Shown one piece after another: positions 9,237-16,873 of a DNA stretch of 60,799 nucleotides. The DNA comes from Mycolicibacterium porcinum (lineage in GTDB: Bacteria; Actinomycetota; Actinomycetes; Mycobacteriales; Mycobacteriaceae), in assembly GCA_001942045.1 (NCBI GenBank), contig MSTD01000031.1, positions 1 to 60,799 of the forward strand. The letters run 5' to 3'. The position numbers and the translations under genes are program-made. Below the pieces are notes generated by a model. That model had not been told where the DNA came from. It saw nothing but the letters and a program-made list of their open reading frames with translations, and did not search any database. Within the stretch, counting starts at the first letter, position 1; each line of letters starts with the position of its first letter.

Positions 9237-10007
9237 ATGCAACACCCGGCCTACGGGCTGCTGCGGCCGGTCACCGAGACTGCGTCGGTACTCCTCTGCG
9301 ACAACCCCGGCCTGATGACGCTGGAGGGCACCAACACCTGGGTGCTGCGGGGGCCTGGCAGCGACGAGATCGTCATCGTGGACCCCGGCCCCGACGATGA
9401 GGCGCACATCGCCCGCATCGCCGAACTGGGCACCGTGGCACTGGTGTTGATCAGCCACAAGCACGAGGACCACACCGGCGGTATCGACAAGCTCGTCGAC
9501 CGCACCGGCGCCACCGTTCGTTCGGTCGGCAGTGGATTCCTGCGTGGCCTCGGCGGCCCGCTGACCGACGGTGAGGTGATCGACGCTGCGGGCCTGAGGA
9601 TCAAGGTGATGGCCACCCCGGGGCACACCGTCGATTCACTGTCCTTCGTTCTCGACGACGCGGTGTTGACCGCGGACACCGTGCTGGGCCGCGGCACCAC
9701 CGTCATCGACACCGAGGACGGCAGCCTGCGTGACTATCTGGAATCGCTGCACCGGCTACAGGGTCTCGGCGCCCGCACGGTGCTTCCCGGCCACGGACCG
9801 GACCTTCCCGATCTTGAGGCAGTGACCGCGATGTACCTGGCCCACCGTGAGGAGCGGCTGGACCAGGTGCGGGCAGCGCTGGTCGAACTCGGGGACGACG
9901 CCGGGGCTCGACAGGTCGTCGAGCACGTCTACACCGACGTCGACCAGAAGCTGTGGGATGCCGCCGAGAAGAGCGTGCAGGCCCAGCTGGACTATCTGCG
10001 GGGCTAG
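9237..10007 (+). CDS. Metallo-beta-lactamase fold hydrolase (Rv3677c type)
   Basis: A 256-residue metallo-hydrolase with the zinc motif SHKHEDHTGG (about 74-83, an H-x-H-x-D-H signature), the later GHT histidine (ATPGHTVDS), the bridging aspartate (TADTVLG) and the final histidine in VLPGHGPDL. It resembles the LACTB2/RNase- or glyoxalase II-like branch. The substrate is unknown. The ATG at 9237 is preceded by AGGAG at a long spacing (16 bases). It is the last gene of the DUF4177-RidA unit and ends just before a strong terminator hairpin. Confidence 0.88.
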   Translation: MQHPAYGLLRPVTETASVLLCDNPGLMTLEGTNTWVLRGPGSDEIVIVDPGPDDEAHIARIAELGTVALVLISHKHEDHTGGIDKLVDRTGATVRSVGSGFLRGLGGPLTDGEVIDAAGLRIKVMATPGHTVDSLSFVLDDAVLTADTVLGRGTTVIDTEDGSLRDYLESLHRLQGLGARTVLPGHGPDLPDLEAVTAMYLAHREERLDQVRAALVELGDDAGARQVVEHVYTDVDQKLWDAAEKSVQAQLDYLRG

Positions 10008-10022
10008 CCGCGAGAAGACATG

Positions 10023-10056
10023 AAAGTGCCCCTTTTCGTCGGAAAAGGGGCACTTT
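10023..10056. terminator. Perfect 15-bp terminator hairpin between convergent genes
   Basis: Bases 10023-10037 (AAAGTGCCCCTTTTC) pair perfectly with 10042-10056 around a 4-base loop. The A-rich and T-rich arm ends make it usable in both directions, ending the beta-lactamase-fold gene and crp. Confidence 0.85.
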
Positions 10057-10073
10057 GCGTCTGGGCAGAGGAC

Positions 10074-10748
10074 CTAGCGCGCTCGGCGGGCCAGCCGCTC
10101 GCTGTCGCTGATCAGCACGCTCTTGCCCTCCAGCCGGATCCAGCCGCGATGGGCGAAATCGGCGAGCGCCTTGTTCACGGTCTCGCGAGAGGCGCCGACG
10201 AGCTGGGCGATCTCTTCCTGGGTCAGGTCGTGCGTCACGCGCAGCGCCCCGCCCTCCTGCGTGCCGAACCGCTGGGCCAGCTGCAGCAGCTGCTTGGCCA
10301 CGCGACCGGGAACGTCGGTGAAGATCAAGTCGGCCAGGTTGTTGTTGGTGCGACGCAGGCGACGGGCGAGCACGCGCAGCAGCTGCTCCGCGATCTCGGG
10401 ACGGTCGGCGATCCACGCGCGCAGCGCGTCCCGGTCCATCGACACCGCGCGCACCTCGGTGATGGTGGTGGCGCTCGAGGTGCGGGGCCCCGGGTCGAAG
10501 ATCGACAGCTCACCGAACATGTCCGACGGGCCCATGATGGTCAGCAGGTTCTCGCGGCCGTCAGGCGACCGGCGGCCGATCTTCACCTTGCCGGAAATGA
10601 TGATGTACAGGCGGTCGCCGGGCTCGCCCTCGGCGAACACCGTATGCCCGCGCGGGAAGTCGACGGGCTGCAACTGCTTCGTCAGCGCCGATACGGCGGT
10701 CGGTTCGACGCCCTGGAAGATTCCGGCCCTGGCCAGGATCTCGTCCAC
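10074..10748 (-). CDS. crp: cAMP receptor protein Crp (Rv3676 type)
   Basis: A 224-residue Crp/Fnr regulator. The N-terminal cyclic-nucleotide domain includes [16 protein letters not shown] and the phosphate-binding cassette region [18 protein letters not shown] (about 90-107), where RTSSAT contacts cAMP. The C-terminal winged helix has [18 protein letters not shown] (about 176-193) as recognition helix. Mycobacterial Crp binds TGTGA-N6-TCACA-type palindromes and controls genes such as whiB1 and rpfA (family knowledge). Two such palindromes appear in this window, at acs and at the Ms1 candidate. It is the only gene between the terminator and the Rv3675-like gene. Confidence 0.95.
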   Translation of the reverse strand: MDEILARAGIFQGVEPTAVSALTKQLQPVDFPRGHTVFAEGEPGDRLYIIISGKVKIGRRSPDGRENLLTIMGPSDMFGELSIFDPGPRTSSATTITEVRAVSMDRDALRAWIADRPEIAEQLLRVLARRLRRTNNNLADLIFTDVPGRVAKQLLQLAQRFGTQEGGALRVTHDLTQEEIAQLVGASRETVNKALADFAHRGWIRLEGKSVLISDSERLARRAR

Positions 10749-10835
10749 GTTGCCCCTTAAGCTATTGGGTGTGTTGTCCTCTTACTGATACTTCCTGCTC
10801 AGTCTAGAGGTACGCGGTTTCGCGACTAGCCCACG

Positions 10836-11063
10836 CTACACACGATTGACAGGTCGAGACGCCGGAAACCCGGTATTTATGGTCTGCGGCTCGTAGTACC
10901 GCGTCGGCAAACGCTCGGTGTCGGGGTCCGTGATGACCGGCTTGGGCCGCGGAACGACGGCCGCCGGGGCCGGTTCTCGGGCCAAACTCGCTTCGAGTCT
11001 CTCGAGCCCGAACGCCGCCAGCATGAGCAACCCCGGGATGAGTGCTACCAGCAACCACGACAC
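10836..11063 (-). CDS. Small membrane protein (Rv3675 type)
   Basis: A 75-residue protein with one N-terminal membrane helix (WLLVALIPGLLMLAAFGLE) and a polar, proline-rich tail (AAVVPRPKPVITDPDTERLP). This position next to crp and divergent from nth is occupied by Rv3675 in M. tuberculosis. Function unknown. It may be co-transcribed with crp, whose start is 87 bases downstream. Confidence 0.65.
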   Translation of the reverse strand: MSWLLVALIPGLLMLAAFGLERLEASLAREPAPAAVVPRPKPVITDPDTERLPTRYYEPQTINTGFPASRPVNRV

Positions 11064-11159
11064 AAGGCAGTAGTTAACACGGCGTAGGTCTCAGTGGGGT
11101 CACGAATCATCACCGGTCCGCGCAGAAGATTGTCCGTCGAGGTCAGTACGCTGATTGTC

Positions 11160-11933
11160 GTGACTGAGGCTGCCGCCCCAACTGGGAAAACGCGCCGGTC
11201 CAAGAAGTGGGACACCGAAACCCACCTGGGCCTGGTTCGTCGGGCTCGACGGATGAATCGTGAACTGGCCCGGGCCTTTCCACATGTCTACTGCGAGCTG
11301 GACTTCACCAACCCGCTCGAGCTGACAGTGGCGACGATTCTGTCGGCGCAGAGCACGGACAAGCGGGTGAACCTGACGACGCCCGCGCTGTTCCTCAAAT
11401 ACCGCACGGCGCTGGACTATGCGCAGGCCGATCGCACCGAGATGGAGGAGCTGATCCGGCCGACCGGGTTCTACCGGAACAAGACCAACTCCCTGATCCG
11501 GCTCGGCCAGGAGTTGGTGGCCCGGTTCGACGGCGAGGTGCCCAACAACCTCGACGACCTGGTCACCCTGCCCGGCGTCGGGCGCAAGACCGCCAACGTC
11601 ATCCTCGGCAATGCCTTCGACATCCCCGGGATCACCGTCGACACCCACTTCGGCCGGCTGGTGCGGCGCTGGCGCTGGACGGCTGAGGAGGACCCGGTGA
11701 AGGTCGAGTTCGCGGTCGGTGAGCTCATCGAACGCAAGGAATGGACGCTGCTGAGCCACCGGGTGATCTTCCACGGCCGCCGGGTCTGCCACGCCCGCAA
11801 ACCCGCGTGCGGGGTGTGCGTGCTGGCCAAGGACTGCCCGTCCTTCGGGCTGGGCCCCACAGACCCGGAGACCGCCGCGGCCCTGGTCAAAGGCCCCGAG
11901 ACGGACCATCTGCTGGCCCTGGCGGGCCTGTGA
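11160..11933 (+). CDS. nth: Endonuclease III (DNA glycosylase/AP lyase)
   Basis: A 257-residue base-excision repair enzyme removing oxidised pyrimidines. It has the helix-hairpin-helix [14 protein letters not shown] with catalytic lysine in GRKTAN (about 140), the catalytic aspartate in ITVDTHFGR, and the 4Fe-4S ligands C-x6-C-x2-C-x5-C in [17 protein letters not shown] near the C-terminus. The GTG at 11160 ([17 protein letters not shown]) is chosen because upstream codons do not fit the family. The first gene of a run nth - thioredoxin-like - NUDIX - marP on the plus strand with gaps of 7 to 12 bases, probably one operon. Confidence 0.94.
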   Translation: MTEAAAPTGKTRRSKKWDTETHLGLVRRARRMNRELARAFPHVYCELDFTNPLELTVATILSAQSTDKRVNLTTPALFLKYRTALDYAQADRTEMEELIRPTGFYRNKTNSLIRLGQELVARFDGEVPNNLDDLVTLPGVGRKTANVILGNAFDIPGITVDTHFGRLVRRWRWTAEEDPVKVEFAVGELIERKEWTLLSHRVIFHGRRVCHARKPACGVCVLAKDCPSFGLGPTDPETAAALVKGPETDHLLALAGL

Positions 11934-11940
11934 CCACACG

Positions 11941-12591
11941 ATGACCAGATCGGCCCGCTGGACCGTGGTGATCCTGGTGATCCTGGTGGCGCTGGGCACC
12001 GCGTTCTGGATGGAGCTACGTGACGAGCCGGCGCCGCAGCCCGGGGCGGCGGGGCAGTCCACGTCCCGCGATCACCGCGACGCCGACACCCCCGAGGCCC
12101 TGGCCGGCCCCCGGGCCCGCGCGGACCTGCCGCCCTGCCCCAGCCCCGGAAAGGGAGAGGGCCCCGAGACGCTGCGGGGCATCACCTTGGAATGCGCAGG
12201 CGACGGGAAGCCCGTCGACGTGGCATCCGCGCTCGCGGGCCGCACCGTCGTGCTCAACCTGTGGGCCTACTGGTGCGGGCCGTGTGCCGACGAGTTGCCG
12301 GCGATGGCCGAATACCAGCGCCGGGCCGGTGACGACGTGCTGGTGGTGACCGTGCACCAGGACGAGAACGAGACGGCGGCGTTGGTCCGGCTGGCCGAAC
12401 TCGGCGTGCGGCTGCCAACGCTGCAGGACGGCCGGAGACTGATCGCGGCGGCGCTCAAGGTGCCCAACGTCATGCCTGCGACGGTGGTACTGCGCGCGGA
12501 CGGTAGCGTGGCCGGGACCCTGCCCCGCTCGTTCGTCAGCGCCGACGAGATCGCGGCGGCGGTCGACGAGAAGATCCGCTCTAGCCGATAG
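11941..12591 (+). CDS. Membrane-anchored thioredoxin-like protein (Rv3673c type)
   Basis: A 216-residue TlpA/ResA-like thiol-disulfide protein. An N-terminal anchor (VVILVILVALGTAFWM) is followed by a linker, then the thioredoxin fold with NLWAYWCGPCADELP (catalytic CGPC near residue 113) and the cis-proline region VPNVMPATVVLR. It faces the outside of the membrane and could reduce or oxidise exported proteins or cytochrome c apoproteins. The partner is not shown by the context. It lies 7 bases after nth and 11 before the NUDIX gene. Confidence 0.88.
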   Translation: MTRSARWTVVILVILVALGTAFWMELRDEPAPQPGAAGQSTSRDHRDADTPEALAGPRARADLPPCPSPGKGEGPETLRGITLECAGDGKPVDVASALAGRTVVLNLWAYWCGPCADELPAMAEYQRRAGDDVLVVTVHQDENETAALVRLAELGVRLPTLQDGRRLIAAALKVPNVMPATVVLRADGSVAGTLPRSFVSADEIAAAVDEKIRSSR

Positions 12592-12602
12592 GAGCATCCG
12601 GG

Positions 12603-13379
12603 GTGAGATCGACGCGCGACGGGCTGTTCCCGGATGCCGCCCCGGCCTGGCTCAAGCCGTTGGTGGACAACCTCGACCAGGTGCCGGACGCCTATCGACG
12701 GCGGGTGCCCCCGGACGTGCTGGCGGGCATCGTCGAAGCCAACAACCAAGCCGCCCAGGCCGGCGCGCGGCGCGACGCCGCCGTGCTGGTCCTGTTCTCA
12801 GGCCCGGCCGACGGTGCGCCGCCGCAGCTTCCCGACGATGCCGACCTGCTGGTGACGGTCCGCGCGTCAACGCTGCGCCACCACGCCGGCCAGGCCGCGT
12901 TCCCCGGCGGCGCCACCGATCCCGGCGACGATGGCCCCGTCGGCACAGCCTTCCGCGAGGCGTGGGAGGAGACCGGCATCGATACCAGCCGGCTGTACCC
13001 GCTGGCCACCTTGGAGAAGATGTTCATCCCGCCGTCGGGATTCCATGTGGTCCCGGTGCTGGCGTACTCACCCGACCCGGGCCCCGTCGCCGTCGTCGAC
13101 GAATCCGAGACCGCCGTCGTCGCGCGGGTTCCGGTGCGGGCCTTCATCAACCCGGAGAACCGGCTCATGGTGTACCGGGAGGCCAACACCAGCCGGTTCG
13201 CCGGTCCGGCCTTCCTGCTCAACGAGATGCTGGTGTGGGGTTTCACCGGCCAGGTCATCTCGGCGATGCTTGACGTCGCGGGCTGGGCCAAGCCCTGGAA
13301 CACCGACGACGTCCGCGGACTCGATGACGCAATGGCCCTCGTCGGGCATGACAACGGTTACGGTGAAGCCCCATGTTGA
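12603..13379 (+). CDS. NUDIX hydrolase, CoA pyrophosphatase-like (Rv3672c type)
   Basis: A 258-residue protein with the CoA-diphosphatase pattern LRHHAGQAAFPGG (about 98-110) directly before the Nudix box, whose core REAWEETGI carries the metal-binding glutamates. The LRxHxGQ-FPGG element distinguishes the NudL/Nudt7 branch that cleaves CoA to phosphopantetheine and 3',5'-ADP. The reaction here is inferred from family. The start GTG at 12603 is preceded by AGGAGCATCCGG. Cytosolic. Part of the nth-marP operon. Confidence 0.88.
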   Translation: MRSTRDGLFPDAAPAWLKPLVDNLDQVPDAYRRRVPPDVLAGIVEANNQAAQAGARRDAAVLVLFSGPADGAPPQLPDDADLLVTVRASTLRHHAGQAAFPGGATDPGDDGPVGTAFREAWEETGIDTSRLYPLATLEKMFIPPSGFHVVPVLAYSPDPGPVAVVDESETAVVARVPVRAFINPENRLMVYREANTSRFAGPAFLLNEMLVWGFTGQVISAMLDVAGWAKPWNTDDVRGLDDAMALVGHDNGYGEAPC

Positions 13380-13390
13380 AGTGGATATAG

Positions 13391-14581
13391 ATGACACCCT
13401 CGGTCTGGCTCGATTTCGCAATCCTCGGCATCGGCTTCGTCGCAGCCATCTCAGGCTGGCGCTCGGGCGCGCTCGGCTCCCTGCTGTCGTTCATCGGTGT
13501 GGTGCTCGGCGCCGTGGCGGGTGTGCTGCTGGCGCCGCACGTGATCCCGCACATCAGCGGTGACCGCACCAAACTGTTCGCGACGCTGTTCCTGATCCTC
13601 GCGCTGGTGGTGATCGGTGAGATCGCCGGTGTGGTGCTGGGCCGTGCCGTGCGCGGCACCATCCGCAACCGCCTGTTCCGGGCGTTGGACTCGGTGGTCG
13701 GGGTCAGCCTGATGCTCGTTGCGGTGCTGGTCGCGTCCTGGCTGCTGGGCAGCCTGCTCACCTCCTCGGACCAGCCGAATCTGGCTGCGGCGGTGAAGAA
13801 TTCGCGGGTACTGTCTGAGGTCGACAAGGTGGCGCCGGACTGGATGCGCTCGGTACCCAACCGGTTGTCGGCCCTGTTGGACACCTCCGGGTTGCCCGAT
13901 GTGCTCGAACCGTTCGGGCGCACCCCGATCGTCAACGTCGACGCCCCGGACGCGTCGTTGGCCACCGACCCCATCGTGACGACGAGCCGGCCCAGCGTGG
14001 TCAAGATCCGCGGCGTCGCACCCAGCTGCCAGAAGGTGTTGGAGGGCAGCGGGTTCGTCGTCGCCCCCAACCGTGTGATGTCCAATGCCCACGTGGTGGC
14101 CGGCGCCGACAGCGTCACCATCGAAGCCGACGGCAAGACCTACGACGCGGGGGTGGTGTCCTACGACCCCAACGCCGACATCTCGATCCTCGACGTCCCG
14201 GATCTGCCGATCACCCCCCTGCAGTTCGCCGAGCAGCCGGCGCCGAAGGGGACCGACGCCGTGGTGATGGGTTATCCGGGCGGCGGTGACTTCCTGGCCA
14301 CCCCGGCGCGCGTCCGCGAGATCATCGAGCTCAACGGACCCGACATCTACCGGACCACCACCGTCACCCGCGAGGTCTACACGGTCAGAGGCACGGTGCG
14401 GCAAGGCAATTCGGGCGGGCCCATGATCAACCGGGGCGGCAAGGTGCTCGGCGTGGTGTTCGGTGCGGCAGTCGACGACGCCGACACCGGGTTCGTGCTG
14501 ACCGCCAAGGAAGTCGAGCGTCAGCTGGCCAGGGTCGGCAACACTCAACGGGTGGCGACCGGGACCTGCATCAACTCCTGA
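13391..14581 (+). CDS. marP: Membrane serine protease MarP
   Basis: A 396-residue protein with four membrane helices in the first 120 residues (CvpA-like) and a periplasmic chymotrypsin-fold protease domain. The catalytic triad is His in VMSNAHVVAG (about 235), Asp in NADISILDV (about 264) and Ser in RQGNSGGPMI (about 341). MarP (Rv3671c) is known to keep cytoplasmic pH neutral in acid, acting by cleaving the peptidoglycan hydrolase RipA, and its activity depends on a disulfide: cysteines lie in APSCQK and GTCINS. It ends the nth operon, 3 bases from the convergent ephE stop. Confidence 0.94.
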   Translation: MTPSVWLDFAILGIGFVAAISGWRSGALGSLLSFIGVVLGAVAGVLLAPHVIPHISGDRTKLFATLFLILALVVIGEIAGVVLGRAVRGTIRNRLFRALDSVVGVSLMLVAVLVASWLLGSLLTSSDQPNLAAAVKNSRVLSEVDKVAPDWMRSVPNRLSALLDTSGLPDVLEPFGRTPIVNVDAPDASLATDPIVTTSRPSVVKIRGVAPSCQKVLEGSGFVVAPNRVMSNAHVVAGADSVTIEADGKTYDAGVVSYDPNADISILDVPDLPITPLQFAEQPAPKGTDAVVMGYPGGGDFLATPARVREIIELNGPDIYRTTTVTREVYTVRGTVRQGNSGGPMINRGGKVLGVVFGAAVDDADTGFVLTAKEVERQLARVGNTQRVATGTCINS

Positions 14582-14584
14582 TCG

Positions 14585-15550
14585 TCAGGTGCGCAGCTGG
14601 GCCAGGAACCGGCCCAGCTGCTCATTGACCGCCTCCGGTTGCTCTTCGTGGCCGAAATGCCCTGCACCGGTGATCGATACGTAGCGGCCGTGCGGCGCAT
14701 AGCGTTGGGTCCGGTGCACCGGATCGGTGAGGACATACGGATCCGCGTCGCCACGCATGTGCAGAACCGGCACGCTGATCGGACGTTTCATCGACCGCAT
14801 GAACCGCAGCCCCTCACTGCGCAGCTGGCTGCGCACGGCCCACCGCTGGTATTCCAGCGCGCAGTGCGCGGCTCCCGGAATCTGGATGGCCTGACGCAGG
14901 TGGCCCATGGTCTCGGAGAAGTCTTGACTGGTCTGCCATTTGGCCCCGGCCCGGCTACGGACCAGGCGTTCCAACTCCGCGCCGTCGTGGCGCGTCAGCG
15001 TGCGCTCGGGCCAGACGGGCAACTGGTAGCGCAGCATCGACGGCAACAGGGCCCGGCCCTGGTCTCGGCGGGTCAACGTGGAGGTCCGCAGCGCCACCGG
15101 ATGCGGTGAGCTGACGAGGGCGATCGCATTGACAACACGCGGGTGCAGCACCGCCGTCGCCCAGCACACCAGGCCGCCGTCGGCGTGGCCGACCAGCGTC
15201 GCGGTCTTGTGCCCCAGTGCCCGTATCAGCCCGGCGGTGTCCCCGGCCAGCGTCCAGCCGTCGTAGCCGCGCGGTGGTTTGTCGCTGTCCCCGTAACCGC
15301 GCAGGTCGACCGCCACGACCCGGGCACCGGTCAGGCCGGTGAGCTGATGACGCCACGACCACCAGAAGGAACCGAACCCGTGCAGAAGGATGACGAGGGG
15401 GCGGTCGGGCTGCGAGCTCTCGCCCTCGTGCCTACGGTCGGGCTGCGAGTTCTCGCCCTCCACCACATGGAAGCGAATGCCGTTGGCGTGCACCTGCAGA
15501 TGCCGCCATGGCCCCTCGATCCTGGTGATCGACGGGTCGGGTGGGGGCAT
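14585..15550 (-). CDS. ephE: Alpha/beta hydrolase, epoxide hydrolase-like EphE
   Basis: A 321-residue alpha/beta hydrolase. It has the oxyanion motif LLHGFGSFWWSW, the nucleophile elbow LVGHADGGL with aspartate as nucleophile (an epoxide-hydrolase rather than lipase choice), the acid in MRGDADPYV and the histidine in TGAGHFGHEEQ. Near the N-terminus an 11-residue motif is tandemly duplicated (GENSQPDRRHE then GESSQPDRPLV), reflecting a 26-bp direct DNA repeat. The core otherwise fits the family. It starts one base into the stop of the upstream Rv3669-like gene (TAATG). The substrate is unknown. Confidence 0.88.
   Translation of the reverse strand: MPPPDPSITRIEGPWRHLQVHANGIRFHVVEGENSQPDRRHEGESSQPDRPLVILLHGFGSFWWSWRHQLTGLTGARVVAVDLRGYGDSDKPPRGYDGWTLAGDTAGLIRALGHKTATLVGHADGGLVCWATAVLHPRVVNAIALVSSPHPVALRTSTLTRRDQGRALLPSMLRYQLPVWPERTLTRHDGAELERLVRSRAGAKWQTSQDFSETMGHLRQAIQIPGAAHCALEYQRWAVRSQLRSEGLRFMRSMKRPISVPVLHMRGDADPYVLTDPVHRTQRYAPHGRYVSITGAGHFGHEEQPEAVNEQLGRFLAQLRT
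15402..15460. repeat. 26-bp direct repeat inside ephE
   Basis: Bases 15402-15427 and 15435-15460 (CGGTCGGGCTGCGAG..CTCTCGCCCTC type) differ at one position and are spaced by exactly 33 bp, keeping frame and duplicating 11 codons of ephE. Confidence 0.85.
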
Positions 15551-16056
15551 TACCAGCCTGACGGGTCGGTGGCCGGCTTGGCCGGGACCGCAGGCACCGC
15601 GGACTCGTGGTGGCCCGGCGTCAGGGCTTCGCGGGTCTCCTTGACCGACTCAATGGTCTGCTGCGGACCTCTGATGCGGCGCACCTTGAGGAAGCCGAAC
15701 AACGCCAGCGCCCCGGTAGTCAGCACCATCAGGCCGAACACGATCAGGAAGGCCACCCAGCGCCACAGCCAGGTGTCGAGCAGCTCGGCCAGGAAGAAGA
15801 AGAAAAAGAAGGTCGAGTAGAACAGGACCACCAGCGCGGCGATGAAGAACACGCTGCCGGTCAGGCCCTTCTTCACGTCGCGAGTGATCTCGGCCTTCGC
15901 CAACTCCACCTCGGCGCGCAGCAGGGTGGAGACCTGCGCGGTGGCGTCCTTCACCAGGTCGCCGATCGAGGGGTCTGGCTTGGGGGCGTGCGGGTCGACG
16001 AGCGGAATCGAGGTCACCGTCGTCGGAACGCCGTCCCTGCGGTCGCCTGTGCTCAT
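15550..16056 (-). CDS. Phage-holin-family-like membrane protein (Rv3669 type)
   Basis: A 168-residue protein with a soluble N-terminal part (LRAEVELAKAEITRDVKKG, helical) and two long membrane helices (SVFFIAALVVLFYS and VAFLIVFGLMVLTTGALALFG). The architecture matches the Phage_holin_3_6/DUF1469 family common in actinobacteria, whose role is unclear. An unusual run of six phenylalanines follows the first helix, encoded by a TTC/TTT tract. The start ATG 16056 (MSTGDRRDG) is preferred. An ATG at 16065 would add three residues. Overlaps ephE by one base, forming a two-gene operon. Confidence 0.85.
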   Translation of the reverse strand: MSTGDRRDGVPTTVTSIPLVDPHAPKPDPSIGDLVKDATAQVSTLLRAEVELAKAEITRDVKKGLTGSVFFIAALVVLFYSTFFFFFFLAELLDTWLWRWVAFLIVFGLMVLTTGALALFGFLKVRRIRGPQQTIESVKETREALTPGHHESAVPAVPAKPATDPSGW

Positions 16057-16170
16057 GGCGTTCATGTTGCCATGCGGCGAAGCCGTTAACGATCCCGGCC
16101 GACATCCGGGTCTTAGTAGACTGACCGCAGTCTTGAGTTGCGCGGGTCGGGCGCGTCGATTGGAGGACAC

Positions 16171-16866
16171 TTGACGGGCAGGCGCCGCTGGCAGTGGCTC
16201 ATTGGTGCACCGATCATTGCCTTCGTGGCGATGTTGACCCCGGCCCCGGCGCACGCCGATCCACCTGTGGTGCTCGGCGGCGGCTCGGGCATCGTGGTCA
16301 ACGGCGAGTCGTTCTGCACGCTCACCACCATTGGGCACGACAATGCCGGCCGCCTCATCGGTTTTACCTCGGCGCACTGCGGCGGGCCGGGGGCCGTGGT
16401 GTCGGCTGAGGGCGCGAACGGCGCCGGGGTGCTCGGCAAGATGGTCGCCGGCAACGACCTGCTCGATTACGCGGTGATCGAATTCGATCCGGCCAAGGTG
16501 ACGCCGACCAACAACGTCAACGGTTTCCAGATCGACGGGCTGGGCCCCGATCCGGTGTTCGGGGACGTGGCCTGCAAGCTGGGCCGCACCACCGGCTATT
16601 CGTGCGGCGTCACCTGGGGCCCGGGGCAGGACCCCGGCACCATCGTGAACCAGGTGTGCGGTCAGCCGGGCGACTCAGGCGCGCCGGTCACCGTCAACAA
16701 CAGGCTCGTCGGCATGATCCACGGTGCCTACACGGAGGAACTGCCGACCTGCGTGGTGAAGTTCGTGCCCCTGCACACCCCGGCCGTGACGATGTCGTTC
16801 AACACGCAGCTGGCCGACATCACCGCCAAGAACCGACCGGGAACGGGTTTCGTCCCGGTCGGTTAG
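16171..16866 (+). CDS. Secreted trypsin-like serine protease (Rv3668c type)
   Basis: A 231-residue exported protein. The signal peptide (RRRWQWLIGAPIIAFVAMLT, cleavage after AHA near 31) precedes a chymotrypsin-fold domain with His in FTSAHCGG, Asp in DLLDYAVIEF and Ser in QPGDSGAPV. Cysteines flank the histidine and serine and may form disulfides. The start is TTG at 16171, because GGAGG lies five bases upstream. An earlier in-frame TTG at 16138 lacks a ribosome site. It is convergent with acs (7-base gap). Confidence 0.87.
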   Translation: MTGRRRWQWLIGAPIIAFVAMLTPAPAHADPPVVLGGGSGIVVNGESFCTLTTIGHDNAGRLIGFTSAHCGGPGAVVSAEGANGAGVLGKMVAGNDLLDYAVIEFDPAKVTPTNNVNGFQIDGLGPDPVFGDVACKLGRTTGYSCGVTWGPGQDPGTIVNQVCGQPGDSGAPVTVNNRLVGMIHGAYTEELPTCVVKFVPLHTPAVTMSFNTQLADITAKNRPGTGFVPVG

Positions 16867-16873
16867 CGGCCTC

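Noticed and set aside
10749..10835. Crp auto-regulatory site upstream of crp
   Set aside because: No TGTGA-N6-TCACA match was found in the crp leader; GTGTGTAGCGTGGG is only a half-site.
16138..16170. Upstream TTG start for the secreted protease
   Set aside because: The TTG at 16171 has GGAGG in front and gives a normal signal peptide; the upstream start has neither.
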